64,000 nt of DNA from Elusimicrobiales bacterium (GTDB lineage: Bacteria; Elusimicrobiota; Elusimicrobia; Elusimicrobiales; UBA9959). The notes under the pieces are model-generated. The model did no database searches. It saw nothing but the letters and a program-made list of their open reading frames with translations, and was not told the DNA's origin. Below are positions 8,519 to 17,718 of the stretch, piece by piece; positions within the stretch are counted from its first letter, which is position 1, and each line of letters begins with the position of its first letter. The position numbers were made by a program, and so were the translations under genes. The stretch lies in the NCBI GenBank assembly GCA_028713125.1, contig JAQTOU010000006.1, positions 1 through 64,000 on the forward strand. The letters are read 5' to 3'.

Positions 8519-10906
8519 ATGAAAATAATTTATTCCTGGCTTTCGGACTTTATCGAGAATCCTCCTCCGGCGGCGGAGCTGGCTGCCAAGCTTGGCCGCA
8601 TCGGGCTGAAGGTGGAGGAAATAAAGAAGACGGGCGCCTCTTTTTCCGGCGTCTGCGTGGCCCAGATCCTCAAGATAGACAAGCATCCTAACGCCGACAA
8701 GCTCGCGCTGGTGGACGTTAACGACGGCAAGGTGACCATGCGCGTGGTCTGCGGCGCGAAAAATATAGCCGTGGGCCAGAAGATCCCTTTCGCCAAAGTG
8801 GGCGCTATGCTCACCGGCGGCGAGCTGAAGAAAGCAAAGATCCGCGGCGTGGATTCGGAAGGTATGCTCTGCTCGGCGGCCGAACTGGGTCTGGAGGGCT
8901 ATGACAGCTCCGGGATACTTCTCCTGCCCGACACCACTGCCATAGGCGTGGACGCGGTCACCCTTTTCCCAAAAGCCGACTATACGCTTGAAGTCGAGAT
9001 GCTTCCTAACCAGTCCCATTGCCTTTCTCATTACGCTCTGGCCCGGGAGTTCTGCGTTTTCTACGGCTATAAGCTGAAAGAAGCCGCGATCTTCGAAGGA
9101 AAATCTTCCGGAGAGGTCGTGCCTGTTCACATAAACGTGCCGGACCTCTGCCCCCGCTACGGCGCGATAGTCATAAAGGGCGTGCGCGGCGCGAAGACGC
9201 CGGCCTGGATGGCGGACCGCCTGCGCGCGATGGGTTCCAATCCCAAAGGCAATCTCCTCATCGACGGCTCCAATTACGTGATGTACGAACTTGGCCAGCC
9301 GACGCATTGCTTCGATATTTCAAAGCTCGCCGGCCCGAAAATAATAGTGCGCCGCGCGATGCCCGGCGAGATGCTCAAGCCCCTCGACGGCCAGGCTATA
9401 AAACTGGACGCCGGCATGCTCGTGATAGCCGACGCTTCGAAGCCCGTGGCGCTGGCCGGGGTGATGGGCGGCTTCTATACGGCCGTCTCGGAAGAGACCG
9501 ACGCTATTTTGATAGAGTCCGCGCGCTTCCACCCGCCCACCGTGCGCCTGGCTTCCAAGACCACAGGGATCAAGAGCGAATCCTCCTACCGCTTCGAGCG
9601 CGGGACCGACCCCGAGCTGCCGAAGAAAGCGGCACGCCGCCTTGCGAAACTTATTCTTGAGGCCGCCCCCGGCGCTGAGATCGAGCAGATAAGCGATACT
9701 TGCCCCGTTAAATACGAGCGGCCCGTAGTGGAAATAGACCCCGCGCGGGTGAACGCGATCCTCGGCACCGGCATAGCCGACGGCGAGATCTACGCCTGCC
9801 TGAAGGCTTTCCAGCCCGACCTGAAGGACTCAAAGCCCTGGAAATTTACAGTGCCGTCCTATCGCCAGGATATCGAAACTATCTGGGACGTGGCGGAAGA
9901 GATAGCCCGCTACGTGGGCTACGACGTCATCCCGGCCGTGTCTCATATGCCAATGCTGCCCTCCGCCGTCACTGCTCAGTGGGCCGTGGGTCTGGAGATG
10001 AAGAACACGCTGGCCGGGCTGGGCTTCAGCGAGGTTTATAACTACGATTTCGTTTCGGTAAAAGAGATGAAGGCCTGCGCTTTCTACGCCGATATGGCGC
10101 TGGAGGTCAAGAACCCCCTGTCCCTGGATTACCAGTTCATGCGCCAGTCTTTGCTGACCGGGCTGCTTAAAACTTTGCGCTACAACCTTAACCGCGGGCG
10201 CGAGACGGTGCAGATCTTCGAATCCGGAACCGTTTACGCCAAGGCCGACGCCGGCAAGACGGAACAGGTCCACTGCGCGGGGCTGATGGCCGGGGCTTTC
10301 CCGGAGGGCGGCTTCTGGCAGGGCGGCCAGGGCGCCACGGATTTCTATCACCTCAAGGGCATGATGAGCCGGATCTTCTCCGGCAAAGGCGGCTTCCGTT
10401 TTGAGAAGCCGAAGAGCGCGCCGGGCTATTTCCAGCCGGGGCTCTGCCTCGAGATGAAGCTGGGCGGCAATTCCGCGGGCTACGTGGGCAAGCTGAGCCC
10501 GGCGGTGGCCGCCGCTTTCGATTTCAAGGATAATAATATTTTTTACTTCGAGATCCCGCTGGACAGCATGGCGGCTGCCTGGAAGCCGGATTTCTGGCAG
10601 AAGATAACTAAGATAAAAGCGGTCTCGGCTTTCCCGCAGAACTGGCGCGATCTTTCCATCGTGCTCGAGGAAAAGCACGAATGGGCCGAGCTGGAGCGCT
10701 CTTTCTCGGGCGTGCAGGACCTGGCCTCCGCTCGCCTCATCGACGTTTACAAGGGCAAGAATATCCCGGCCGGCTCGCGCAGCCTGACCATCCGGTTCAC
10801 TTTCTCTTCGATGGCCGGAACCCTCAACGACGCCGACGTCGGCGCCCGCATGACGGCTGTGCTGGAAAAGCTCGCGAAGAACTTCGGCGCGAAGCTCCGC
10901 AGCTGA
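8519..10906 (+). CDS. pheT: Phenylalanyl-tRNA synthetase beta subunit
   Basis: The 795-residue beta chain, needed for tRNAPhe binding and editing. Domains in order: EMAP/OB tRNA-binding fold (about residues 38-150; HPNADKLALVDVN, VVCGAKNIAVGQKIPFA), B3/B4 editing domain (about 205-370; YVMYELGQPTHCFD), B5 domain (about 395-470), synthetase-like core, and C-terminal FDX-ACB domain (about 700-795; FPQNWRDLSIVL). Length matches the family (about 790-800). It begins at the base after the pheS stop. The following 20 bp lead into a palindromic repeat. Confidence 0.96.
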   Translation: MKIIYSWLSDFIENPPPAAELAAKLGRIGLKVEEIKKTGASFSGVCVAQILKIDKHPNADKLALVDVNDGKVTMRVVCGAKNIAVGQKIPFAKVGAMLTGGELKKAKIRGVDSEGMLCSAAELGLEGYDSSGILLLPDTTAIGVDAVTLFPKADYTLEVEMLPNQSHCLSHYALAREFCVFYGYKLKEAAIFEGKSSGEVVPVHINVPDLCPRYGAIVIKGVRGAKTPAWMADRLRAMGSNPKGNLLIDGSNYVMYELGQPTHCFDISKLAGPKIIVRRAMPGEMLKPLDGQAIKLDAGMLVIADASKPVALAGVMGGFYTAVSEETDAILIESARFHPPTVRLASKTTGIKSESSYRFERGTDPELPKKAARRLAKLILEAAPGAEIEQISDTCPVKYERPVVEIDPARVNAILGTGIADGEIYACLKAFQPDLKDSKPWKFTVPSYRQDIETIWDVAEEIARYVGYDVIPAVSHMPMLPSAVTAQWAVGLEMKNTLAGLGFSEVYNYDFVSVKEMKACAFYADMALEVKNPLSLDYQFMRQSLLTGLLKTLRYNLNRGRETVQIFESGTVYAKADAGKTEQVHCAGLMAGAFPEGGFWQGGQGATDFYHLKGMMSRIFSGKGGFRFEKPKSAPGYFQPGLCLEMKLGGNSAGYVGKLSPAVAAAFDFKDNNIFYFEIPLDSMAAAWKPDFWQKITKIKAVSAFPQNWRDLSIVLEEKHEWAELERSFSGVQDLASARLIDVYKGKNIPAGSRSLTIRFTFSSMAGTLNDADVGARMTAVLEKLAKNFGAKLRS

Positions 10907-10925
10907 ACTTATGGCGAGCTAGAAG

Positions 10926-10992
10926 AAAAGGGGACAGGCTACTTTATTCCGGGAAAAATCCCTGATATAAATAAAGTAGCCTGTCCCCTTTT
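10926..10992. repeat. REP-like GGGGACAGGCTACTTT palindrome, copy A
   Basis: A perfect 23-bp inverted repeat (10926-10948 with 970-992) whose arms contain GGGGACAGGCTACTTTATT, with a 21-nt loop that itself holds a GGGA/TCCC hairpin. Three related copies occur in the window (44220, 44995, 53790). It lies between pheT and the next gene and could also end pheT transcription. Such short palindromes are typically spread by RAYT-type (IS200-like) enzymes; none is encoded here. Confidence 0.85.
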
Positions 10993-11009
10993 GCTATTAT
11001 TATCCAAGA

Positions 11010-12077
11010 ATGCGCATAGTTATCGCCCTGATGTTGTTATTTCCGGCTGCCGCCATGGCGGACGGGCCGGGGAGCTATTATTTTATCGCGGTACAGAACG
11101 GATCTTATAATTTCAAGGGCGGGGAAAAGCAGTTGGAGGAGTCTTACAAAGCGCTGCAGGGGATGGTGAAGCTGGCGGACGCGCAGAACGCGCGGCTAAC
11201 GCTCCTGTTCAGCGCGCAGTACGCGGTTTATATCGCCTCGGACCCGGTCAGGTTGGCTGAGCTTGAGGGCTGGAAAAAAACCGGCCATGAGATAGGGGCT
11301 TATCACCAGGGGCCGGACACGAGGGCCTGGGACGGGTATTCCGACCTGCCGGAAGAGGACCTGGCGCGCGTAAATAAGAAAGCCGGGAAAAGCGATCCGG
11401 CGCAAACCCACAAAGAATACTTCGAGGCGCTTGGACGCCTGGAGCCGGCGATAAAATCCGGCTGCATGCAGGACGGGAAAGATAAAAAATTCCTGGCTGC
11501 CGCGCCGTTTTACGAGGTCTGCGCCAGGCCGGAAGACAAGGGCGTAAATAATTTCGTGGCCGTTACCGGGGGGGAGAGGCCGGGAAAGAAACTCTCGGTC
11601 TTCCATCCGGCCGATAAAGCGGGCGTCCTTGCGGCAAGGGTGGCCTTTGCCTCGCTGTCTTCCGGAGTTTACGGCGCTTCGTTCAAGAGTTCCCCGTCCG
11701 AATTCGGGGCTTTCTACGCCTGGCTTTCTTTTTTGAAAGGCAAGGACCCGCAGGGGCTGCGCAGCCGCACCGTCTCTTCGGCGGTCGAGGGGAAACTCCT
11801 GCCGGAAAAAGAAGTGAAGGCCGCGGCGAAACCGGTGAAAACGGCGAAAAAAGTGAAGGTCGAGAAGGAAGTCCTCCAGCCGGAGCCGGATCCGCCGCCG
11901 GTCGACCTTCCCCGCCTCAGGCCCGTCCCGTCCTTTTACGGCAAGGTCGGGAAACTGATGTTCGGCCCGCGCGCCGGCGGGAAGAACCTGGAGCAGCGGA
12001 CCCGCTGCGGCGACGGGCTCTGCGACGCTTTCGAGCGGGCCCAGGCCGGCCGCTGCCCGCGCGACTGCGGAAATTAG
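11010..12077 (+). CDS. Secreted protein, deacetylase-like, with C-terminal Cys motif
   Basis: A 355-residue exported protein (signal peptide about residues 1-17, cleavage after AMA). The region about 20-235 resembles the NodB/polysaccharide-deacetylase fold: HEIGAYHQGPDTRAWDGY looks like the metal-site HEIGxH strand, but the first Asp motif is not obvious, so activity is doubtful. A Lys/Pro-rich linker follows (about 262-305). The end carries CGDGLCDAFERAQ and CPRDC, a Cys-rich motif of many secreted bacterial and archaeal proteins. A TATTAT -10 (10995-11000) ends 9 bases before the ATG and no ribosome-binding site is seen, suggesting a leaderless mRNA. Confidence 0.6.
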   Translation: MRIVIALMLLFPAAAMADGPGSYYFIAVQNGSYNFKGGEKQLEESYKALQGMVKLADAQNARLTLLFSAQYAVYIASDPVRLAELEGWKKTGHEIGAYHQGPDTRAWDGYSDLPEEDLARVNKKAGKSDPAQTHKEYFEALGRLEPAIKSGCMQDGKDKKFLAAAPFYEVCARPEDKGVNNFVAVTGGERPGKKLSVFHPADKAGVLAARVAFASLSSGVYGASFKSSPSEFGAFYAWLSFLKGKDPQGLRSRTVSSAVEGKLLPEKEVKAAAKPVKTAKKVKVEKEVLQPEPDPPPVDLPRLRPVPSFYGKVGKLMFGPRAGGKNLEQRTRCGDGLCDAFERAQAGRCPRDCGN

Positions 12078-12161
12078 CGGGCTCCTTATAGGACTTTTGC
12101 CGCGGGATAGAGGGCCTTATGACTCTATTTCAGATCCGGCGCCAATGATAGAATTGTATTA

Positions 12162-13499
12162 ATGCGAAACTCATTAAGGCTCCTGTTCGTTCCTGCGCTT
12201 GCCGTTTTCCAATTCCTGCTTTCCTTCTCCTCCGTTTCCGCCGAGCCGGACTGCTCCGCTTTTATCTCACAGCTGCCGGCCGGGGCTATTAAGGGCTATG
12301 TTTCCGTTCCTGAAGACTGGAGCGATCCCAAGGGCCGGAAGATAAATGTTTTTTACTATGGCAGCAGGAAGGCCGGCGAAGAGCGGCCCGCGGTGGTGTT
12401 TTTTAACGGCGGCCCGTCCTCCGACAGCCACGGCTCGTATGAAACGCTCAGAAGTGATATCCGGTCCGAGAAGTTTGATTTTATTTTTATAGATCAGCGC
12501 GGGACCGGCTGCTCCGATCCTTACCCGGCCGGGACCGGTTTTGAAACCGCCGGGCGCCTGGCCAACTATACCAGCCGCGCTATCGTTAATGACGCCGAGG
12601 AAATACGGAAAACCGTTCTGGGTCCCGATAAAAAATGGAGCGTCTTCGGCCAGAGCTACGGCGGGATGATCGTGCACCGTTATGTCGCCGTCGCCCCTAA
12701 ATCCATAGAGGCGGCGTATTCCCACGGCTATGCGGTCATGACCGACCAGGTGGAGTGGATGAAGCTCCGGATCCTTTCCCAGAGCAGGGTCGCGGAGAAT
12801 TATTTCCGTCAGTATCCGCGGGACCGCGCGGCTTTGGACGCGCTCCGCTCGCAGATCCCGGCCGGTAAATGTTTTGAGGACGAGGGGAGCCGGATTTGCG
12901 GGCCGGCGCTTCTGGACGCCCTCAGGCACCCCCTCGGGTTCCAGGATTCCTGGGAGGGCATGCACTGGTGGATAGAGAACCTGGCTCAGGACTCGGTCCT
13001 CAATGATAATATGCTCGAGGGCTTTTCCAGGTTCTATGTAACCGATTTTACTCAGTCCAAGCTTGCCAGCTCGGTGATAAACCGCGTGGAGATAAACAAA
13101 GGCTCGAGCGATATCGAGGAGTGCGCCGAGGCAGTCCGCCGCCTGAAAAAGTCCGGCGACGATCCCGATAAATGGCCGATAAACGAGTGCCGCATCATCG
13201 CGGCCGTTGAGAATATGGCTTTAGACCCCGTTATAGCCTCTGTGGATAAAATAGACCCGCTGAGGCTGGAGGATGTCAGGTCTTCCCTTGAGCAAAACCC
13301 CGCACTGCGCCTGTTCCTTTATGCCGGGCAAAAAGACACCTTCGTCCCGGTAGAAACATTCAAGGAAGAAGTTTCCAGTTTGGGCGTACTGGTCGAGTAT
13401 AAGCTTTTCGGTTCCAGCGGGCATGAGGGCTACCATACCGAAGGGCAGGTCTGGGAAGACCTGTCGGCGGGTGCCCGCGGCGGAAGCCGGAGGATCTGA
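12162..13499 (+). CDS. Secreted alpha/beta-hydrolase (S33 peptidase-like)
   Basis: A 445-residue hydrolase with a signal peptide (about residues 1-27, VSA cleavage). The fold shows the oxyanion region FFNGGPSSDSHG, FIFIDQRGTGCSDP, and the nucleophile elbow GQSYGG with Ser165. Asp in GQKDTFVPV (near 393) and His in SSGHEGYH (near 423) complete the triad. This is the proline-iminopeptidase/tripeptidyl-peptidase (S33, TAP-like) type; the substrate cannot be told. TAGAAT (12149-12154) lies 7 bases before the ATG, again without a ribosome-binding site. The stop is two bases before the TSCPD gene, so the two are co-transcribed. Confidence 0.8.
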   Translation: MRNSLRLLFVPALAVFQFLLSFSSVSAEPDCSAFISQLPAGAIKGYVSVPEDWSDPKGRKINVFYYGSRKAGEERPAVVFFNGGPSSDSHGSYETLRSDIRSEKFDFIFIDQRGTGCSDPYPAGTGFETAGRLANYTSRAIVNDAEEIRKTVLGPDKKWSVFGQSYGGMIVHRYVAVAPKSIEAAYSHGYAVMTDQVEWMKLRILSQSRVAENYFRQYPRDRAALDALRSQIPAGKCFEDEGSRICGPALLDALRHPLGFQDSWEGMHWWIENLAQDSVLNDNMLEGFSRFYVTDFTQSKLASSVINRVEINKGSSDIEECAEAVRRLKKSGDDPDKWPINECRIIAAVENMALDPVIASVDKIDPLRLEDVRSSLEQNPALRLFLYAGQKDTFVPVETFKEEVSSLGVLVEYKLFGSSGHEGYHTEGQVWEDLSAGARGGSRRI

Positions 13500-13501
13500 A
13501 C

Positions 13502-13747
13502 ATGAAACATAAATTAAAAGGCGTCTGCGCGAAAGAAGTGAAGTTCAGGATCGTGGACGGCAAGCTGAAGGATGTCGAGTTCGTCAAGGGCTGCCCCGGC
13601 AATCTGCAGGCGATGGCCGTGCTGCTCGAAGGGATGAGCGTGGACGATGTCATTCTGAAGCTGAAGGGAATTTCCTGCGGGGACAGGCCGACCTCCTGCT
13701 CGGACCAGTTCGCGAAAGTCCTTAAGAAGGTAAAAAAAAGACTCTAA
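13502..13747 (+). CDS. Small TSCPD-domain protein (four-Cys type)
   Basis: An 81-residue protein with four conserved cysteines: C9, C in KGCPGNLQAM, C in GISCGDRP, and C in the signature TSCSDQFAKVL. This matches the short TSCPD family (TIGR03905-like), related to the C-terminal domain of B12-dependent ribonucleotide reductase and of unknown function when free-standing. It starts two bases after the hydrolase stop. A strong terminator follows at 13770. Confidence 0.8.
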   Translation: MKHKLKGVCAKEVKFRIVDGKLKDVEFVKGCPGNLQAMAVLLEGMSVDDVILKLKGISCGDRPTSCSDQFAKVLKKVKKRL

Positions 13748-13769
13748 ATAACCGGAGCGGAACTCTTCC

Positions 13770-13802
13770 GGCCGCCCGCATAAAGCGGGCGGCCTTATTT
13801 TT
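13770..13802 (+). terminator. Rho-independent terminator after the TSCPD gene
   Basis: Perfect 10-bp stem GGCCGCCCGC (13770-13779) / GCGGGCGGCC (13785-13794) with an ATAAA loop, then TTATTTTT. Confidence 0.93.
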
Positions 13803-13830
13803 CCGGCGCAGGATTTTATACACTTTGTTT

Positions 13831-15288
13831 ATGGCCGATATAGTGCTCGCCACTTTTAACGCCCGGTACGAACACTGCTCCTTCGGGCTGCGCTGCCTTA
13901 TGGCTAATTTGGGCGAATATGCGCCGCGCGCTAAAATGCTGGAGTTCAACACGGAGCTGCGTACCGCCGAAGCCGCGGAGGCGATCCTTGCGCTGGAGCC
14001 GCGCATCCTCGGGCTGGGCGTTTATGTATGGAACGCGCGGGAAAGCGCCATGCTTGTAGCCGAACTTAAGCGCCTGAGGCCCGAGCTGACGATAGTGCTG
14101 GGCGGGCCGGAGGTCAGTTACGAAATTTCAGAACAGCAGATCTGCCGCGACGCCGATTATGTGATAAAAGGCGAGGGGGAAAACGCTTTCCGCGCTTTAT
14201 GCGGCAGCTTGCTTTCGGGCCGGGCGCCGGCTGAAAAAGTAATCAGCGTCCCGGCCGCCGACCTGGCGCTGCTCGCTCTGCCCTATGGTCTTTATACGGA
14301 CGAAGACATAGCGAACCGGGTGCTGTATACCGAGGCTTCCCGCGGCTGCCCTTTCGCCTGCGAATTCTGCCTGTCCTCCCTGGATAAAACGGTAAGGAAT
14401 TTCCCGCTGGAGCGCTTGTTCCCGGCCTGGGAAGAGCTCCTGGCCCGCGGCGCCCTTAAATTCAAGTTCGTGGACCGGACCTTCAACCTGGAAACCGGGC
14501 GCGCCGCCGCCGTCCTCAATTTCTTCCTTGAGAGGCACCGGCCCGGGCTATTCCTTCATTTCGAGGTGGTTCCCGACCGCTTCCCTGAAGAGCTTTACTC
14601 TATCGTAAAAAAATTCCCGGCGGGCTCGCTGCAGCTGGAGGCGGGGGTGCAGACTTTCAACGAGTCCGTCGCGGAGCGGATCGGGCGCAGGCAGGATAAC
14701 TTGGCGGTGGAGAAGAACCTGCTCCGCCTGAGGGGGGGAACCTCCGCGCACCTGCACGCCGACCTTATTATAGGCCTGCCGGGAGAAGACCTGGCTTCTT
14801 TCACCTCCGGGTTCGACAGGCTCGCGGCCCTGGGGCCGCAGGAGATCCAGGTGGGGATACTTAAGCGCTTGCGCGGCGCGCCCATAGCCCGGCACGACGC
14901 GGAGTGGAAAATGGTCTACAGCCAGGAACCGCCTTACGAACTGAGGCAGAACGGGCTCCTCGACTTCTTCACCATGCAGCGCCTGCGCCGTTTCGCGCGC
15001 TACTGGGACCTGATCGCCAATAGCGGCGTCTTCTCCGGGACTTCAGCGCTGCTCCGCGCGGGGCCGTCGCCCTTTAATAATTTTCTCGCTCTAAGCGACT
15101 GGCTTTACGCCCGGACGGGCCAGACTCACTCTATCTCCCGCGCCCGACTGAGGGAACTGCTGACGGTCTATCTTACCGAGGCACTGAAACAGCCTGCCGA
15201 AGCCGCCGCGGCCCTGGCCGGGCGGGACGAAGCGAGCGCGCGGCGCGGTCCGGGAAGCGGCGCCCTCCGGCAGGCAAGGCACCGGTAA
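13831..15288 (+). CDS. B12-binding radical SAM protein (DUF4080 type)
   Basis: A 485-residue protein with an N-terminal cobalamin-binding Rossmann domain (about residues 1-135; LGLGVYVWNARE, IVLGGPEVSYE, YVIKGEGENAFR) and a radical SAM domain (about 165-390). The cluster motif CPFACEFC supplies three cysteines (CxxxCxxC). The C-terminal region about 400-470 matches the DUF4080 type. The reaction is not predictable from sequence. An upstream in-frame TTG (13825) is possible, but ATG 13831 starts at MADIVLATFNARYEHCS, the usual N-terminus, and TATACA lies 8 bases before it, suggesting a leaderless mRNA. Confidence 0.85.
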   Translation: MADIVLATFNARYEHCSFGLRCLMANLGEYAPRAKMLEFNTELRTAEAAEAILALEPRILGLGVYVWNARESAMLVAELKRLRPELTIVLGGPEVSYEISEQQICRDADYVIKGEGENAFRALCGSLLSGRAPAEKVISVPAADLALLALPYGLYTDEDIANRVLYTEASRGCPFACEFCLSSLDKTVRNFPLERLFPAWEELLARGALKFKFVDRTFNLETGRAAAVLNFFLERHRPGLFLHFEVVPDRFPEELYSIVKKFPAGSLQLEAGVQTFNESVAERIGRRQDNLAVEKNLLRLRGGTSAHLHADLIIGLPGEDLASFTSGFDRLAALGPQEIQVGILKRLRGAPIARHDAEWKMVYSQEPPYELRQNGLLDFFTMQRLRRFARYWDLIANSGVFSGTSALLRAGPSPFNNFLALSDWLYARTGQTHSISRARLRELLTVYLTEALKQPAEAAAALAGRDEASARRGPGSGALRQARHR

Positions 15289-15324
15289 ACGGCTATGCCC
15301 CCATTTGCTAAACTAAACTCTGCT

Positions 15325-16881
15325 ATGTTAAAAACCGCGGTCTTCCTCTCTTTTTTCCTGGCCTGCCCGCCATCCGTTCCGGCGGCGGATTTCAGGGACG
15401 AAACCATATACCTGGCGGTAACGGACCGTTTCGTGGACGGAGATCCCGCCAATAACGATATTTACGGTGACGAATATGTCCCCGGCAATCTGCGCTACTA
15501 CCAGGGCGGCGATTTCCGCGGCCTTATAGACAATCTGGACCATATAAAGAGCATGGGTTTCACGGCGCTTTGGATAACCCCGCCGGTGCTGCAGCCGCCC
15601 GGGCGCTACGTCAACAGCTCGCAGACCTACGACGCGGCGGGCTACCACGGCTACTGGGCCTGGGATTTCTCGAAGATAGATCCGCACCTGGAGTCCAAAG
15701 GAGCCTCGTACGCCGACCTGATAAAGGCCGTGCACGGCAAAGGCATGAAGCTTATCCAGGACATCGTGCTCAACCACGGTCACGGCGGGGATACGCATCC
15801 TTCCGTAAAGTGGTACGCCGACCGCGGCAAAGTTCGCGGGCTTGGGCGCGAATACGACTATTTCGCGGATGACAAAAACTGGTTCACTCACAAAGGGCCG
15901 GTGCTGGCCGACCTGCTTGATTTTAACGACGAGAACCCCGAAGTGCTCAAATGGTTCACCGCCATTTACGGCAAGTACCGGGATATGGGCGTGGACGCTT
16001 TCCGCGTGGATACGCTGGTCTGGATGAAGAACGATTTCTGGCATGATTTCGCGGCCGAGATGCATAAGGGGAAAAAAGATTTCTTCATGTTCGGCGAAGC
16101 CTGGACCAATGACGATTTTAAAACGCTGTCCTCCTACACTAAGCTGTCCCCGGGCGACCCGATGAACAGCTCGATGAGCGTGCTGGACATGCCGCTGTCC
16201 TCCATGGGCGGCTGGGGGCCGATGGAGAAGGTCTTCAAAGGCGGGGATTACTCGCAGGCCGACTTGATCCTGAAACACGACGGGGAATACAAGGACGCGA
16301 CCTACCTTGTTACCTACCTGGATAATCACGACAAGCCGCGCTTCAGCGGCGGAACCGGCGAAGCGATTCCGGCGGAACAGTATTTCGACGCGCTTAATTT
16401 TTACTTTACCGCGCGCGGCATCCCCTGCATTTTTTACGGTACAGAGATAAGAATGCCGGGCGGAGAAGACCCGGACAACCGCAGGATGCTCGGCGCCGAG
16501 GGTATTAAAAAAGCAAAGTCGGACCCGGTCTACGCCCATTTACAAAAACTTAACGCCATAAGACGCTCGGCGCTTCCTCTGAGGCGGGGCGTCCAGTCCC
16601 GGCTGCTTGCCTCGCCGAACCAGTACGCTTTCCGCCGCGATTACGGCGGAGAGACCGCCGCGGTTTTTCTGAACAAGGACGAGAAAACCGCGCAGCTCAA
16701 GGCTTCAGGCCTGCCTGACGGAAACTGGCGCGAACTTTATACCGGCGCGAAGCTGGAAGTAAAAGGCGGCGTTATTGAAACGGAAGTTCCCGCCCACGGG
16801 CTAAGGGTTTTCGTTAATGGTAAAATAAAGGGCAGCCCCTGGAAAACCGCGGAAATGAACTATGAAAGAAAGAAAAATTAA
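15325..16881 (+). CDS. Secreted GH13 alpha-amylase
   Basis: A 518-residue exported glycoside hydrolase of family 13. The N-terminal signal peptide spans about residues 1-21 (FLSFFLACPPSVPAA). GH13 regions are visible: DIVLNHGHGG (region I), VDAFRVDTLVWM with nucleophile Asp229, FMFGEAWTND with acid/base Glu258, and YLDNHDKPRF with Asp336. It should hydrolyse alpha-1,4-glucans outside the cytoplasm. An in-frame ATG at 15295 adds ten residues, but the signal peptide fits the 15325 start and TAAACT (15314-15319) lies 5 bases before it. Its last 20 bases overlap pirin. Confidence 0.88.
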   Translation: MLKTAVFLSFFLACPPSVPAADFRDETIYLAVTDRFVDGDPANNDIYGDEYVPGNLRYYQGGDFRGLIDNLDHIKSMGFTALWITPPVLQPPGRYVNSSQTYDAAGYHGYWAWDFSKIDPHLESKGASYADLIKAVHGKGMKLIQDIVLNHGHGGDTHPSVKWYADRGKVRGLGREYDYFADDKNWFTHKGPVLADLLDFNDENPEVLKWFTAIYGKYRDMGVDAFRVDTLVWMKNDFWHDFAAEMHKGKKDFFMFGEAWTNDDFKTLSSYTKLSPGDPMNSSMSVLDMPLSSMGGWGPMEKVFKGGDYSQADLILKHDGEYKDATYLVTYLDNHDKPRFSGGTGEAIPAEQYFDALNFYFTARGIPCIFYGTEIRMPGGEDPDNRRMLGAEGIKKAKSDPVYAHLQKLNAIRRSALPLRRGVQSRLLASPNQYAFRRDYGGETAAVFLNKDEKTAQLKASGLPDGNWRELYTGAKLEVKGGVIETEVPAHGLRVFVNGKIKGSPWKTAEMNYERKKN

Positions 16882-17707
16882 AAAGATCGTCGAAGGCATG
16901 ATGGTGATGGAAGGCGCCGGCGTAAAGCTGAAGCGCATCTTCGGTTTCGGCGACACCGCCCTCACCGACCCTTTCCTCCTGCTGGACAATTTTGGTTCCA
17001 AGGACCCGGCGGATTATATCGCCGGCTTCCCCTGGCACCCGCACCGCGGTATCGAGACCATCACTTATATGATTGAGGGCGTGGTGGCGCACGGCGATTC
17101 GCTCGGCAACTCAGGGACGATAAAAAGCGGCCAGGTGCAGTGGATGACAGCCGGCTCCGGCATAGTCCACCAGGAAATGCCCAAGGCCTGGGAAGGGAAC
17201 ATGCGGGGCTTCCAGCTCTGGGCCAACCTTCCGAAGAAAGAAAAGATGTGCAGGCCGCGCTACCGGGACATAAAATCCGAGGACATGACGGAGTTCAAGG
17301 GTGAAGGCTATAAAATAAAAATTATCTGCGGCGAGTATGGCGGCGTGAGCGGCCCGGCGCAGGACATCGTGATAAACCCGTGGTTCTTCGACGTGCAGGC
17401 CGAGCCCGGCGCCGAGTTCTCCCTGAAGGTCCGCCCGGAAGACAATGTGCTCTGCTGCGTCTTCGAGGGAAAGGGTTGGTTCGACAAGAAAAAGACGCAG
17501 GAGGTCGGCCCGGGCCAGCTTGCGGTGCTCGAGGAGGGGGAAACTATATCCTGCTCCGCCTCTAAGGAGGGCCTGCGCTTCATGCTGATGGCGGGCAAGC
17601 CGCTCAATGAACCGGTGGCCTGGCGCGGCCCGATAGTCATGAATACCGAGTCCGAGCTGAAAAAAGCTTTCGAAGAATACCGCAAGGGTACTTTTATTAA
17701 AAGGTAG
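16862..17707 (+). CDS. Pirin family protein
   Basis: A 281-residue bicupin. The N-terminal cupin has the metal-site text FPWHPHRGIETITYMIEG (two His and Glu) and WMTAGSGIVHQEMP with a further His, all typical of pirin. C-terminal cupin covers about residues 165-275. Bacterial pirins are iron-binding proteins, some with quercetinase activity and some regulating pyruvate metabolism; the role here is unknown. The gene overlaps the end of the amylase by 20 bases, indicating coupling. Confidence 0.92.
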   Translation: MKERKIKKIVEGMMVMEGAGVKLKRIFGFGDTALTDPFLLLDNFGSKDPADYIAGFPWHPHRGIETITYMIEGVVAHGDSLGNSGTIKSGQVQWMTAGSGIVHQEMPKAWEGNMRGFQLWANLPKKEKMCRPRYRDIKSEDMTEFKGEGYKIKIICGEYGGVSGPAQDIVINPWFFDVQAEPGAEFSLKVRPEDNVLCCVFEGKGWFDKKKTQEVGPGQLAVLEEGETISCSASKEGLRFMLMAGKPLNEPVAWRGPIVMNTESELKKAFEEYRKGTFIKR

Positions 17708-17718
17708 CTCATCTATCT

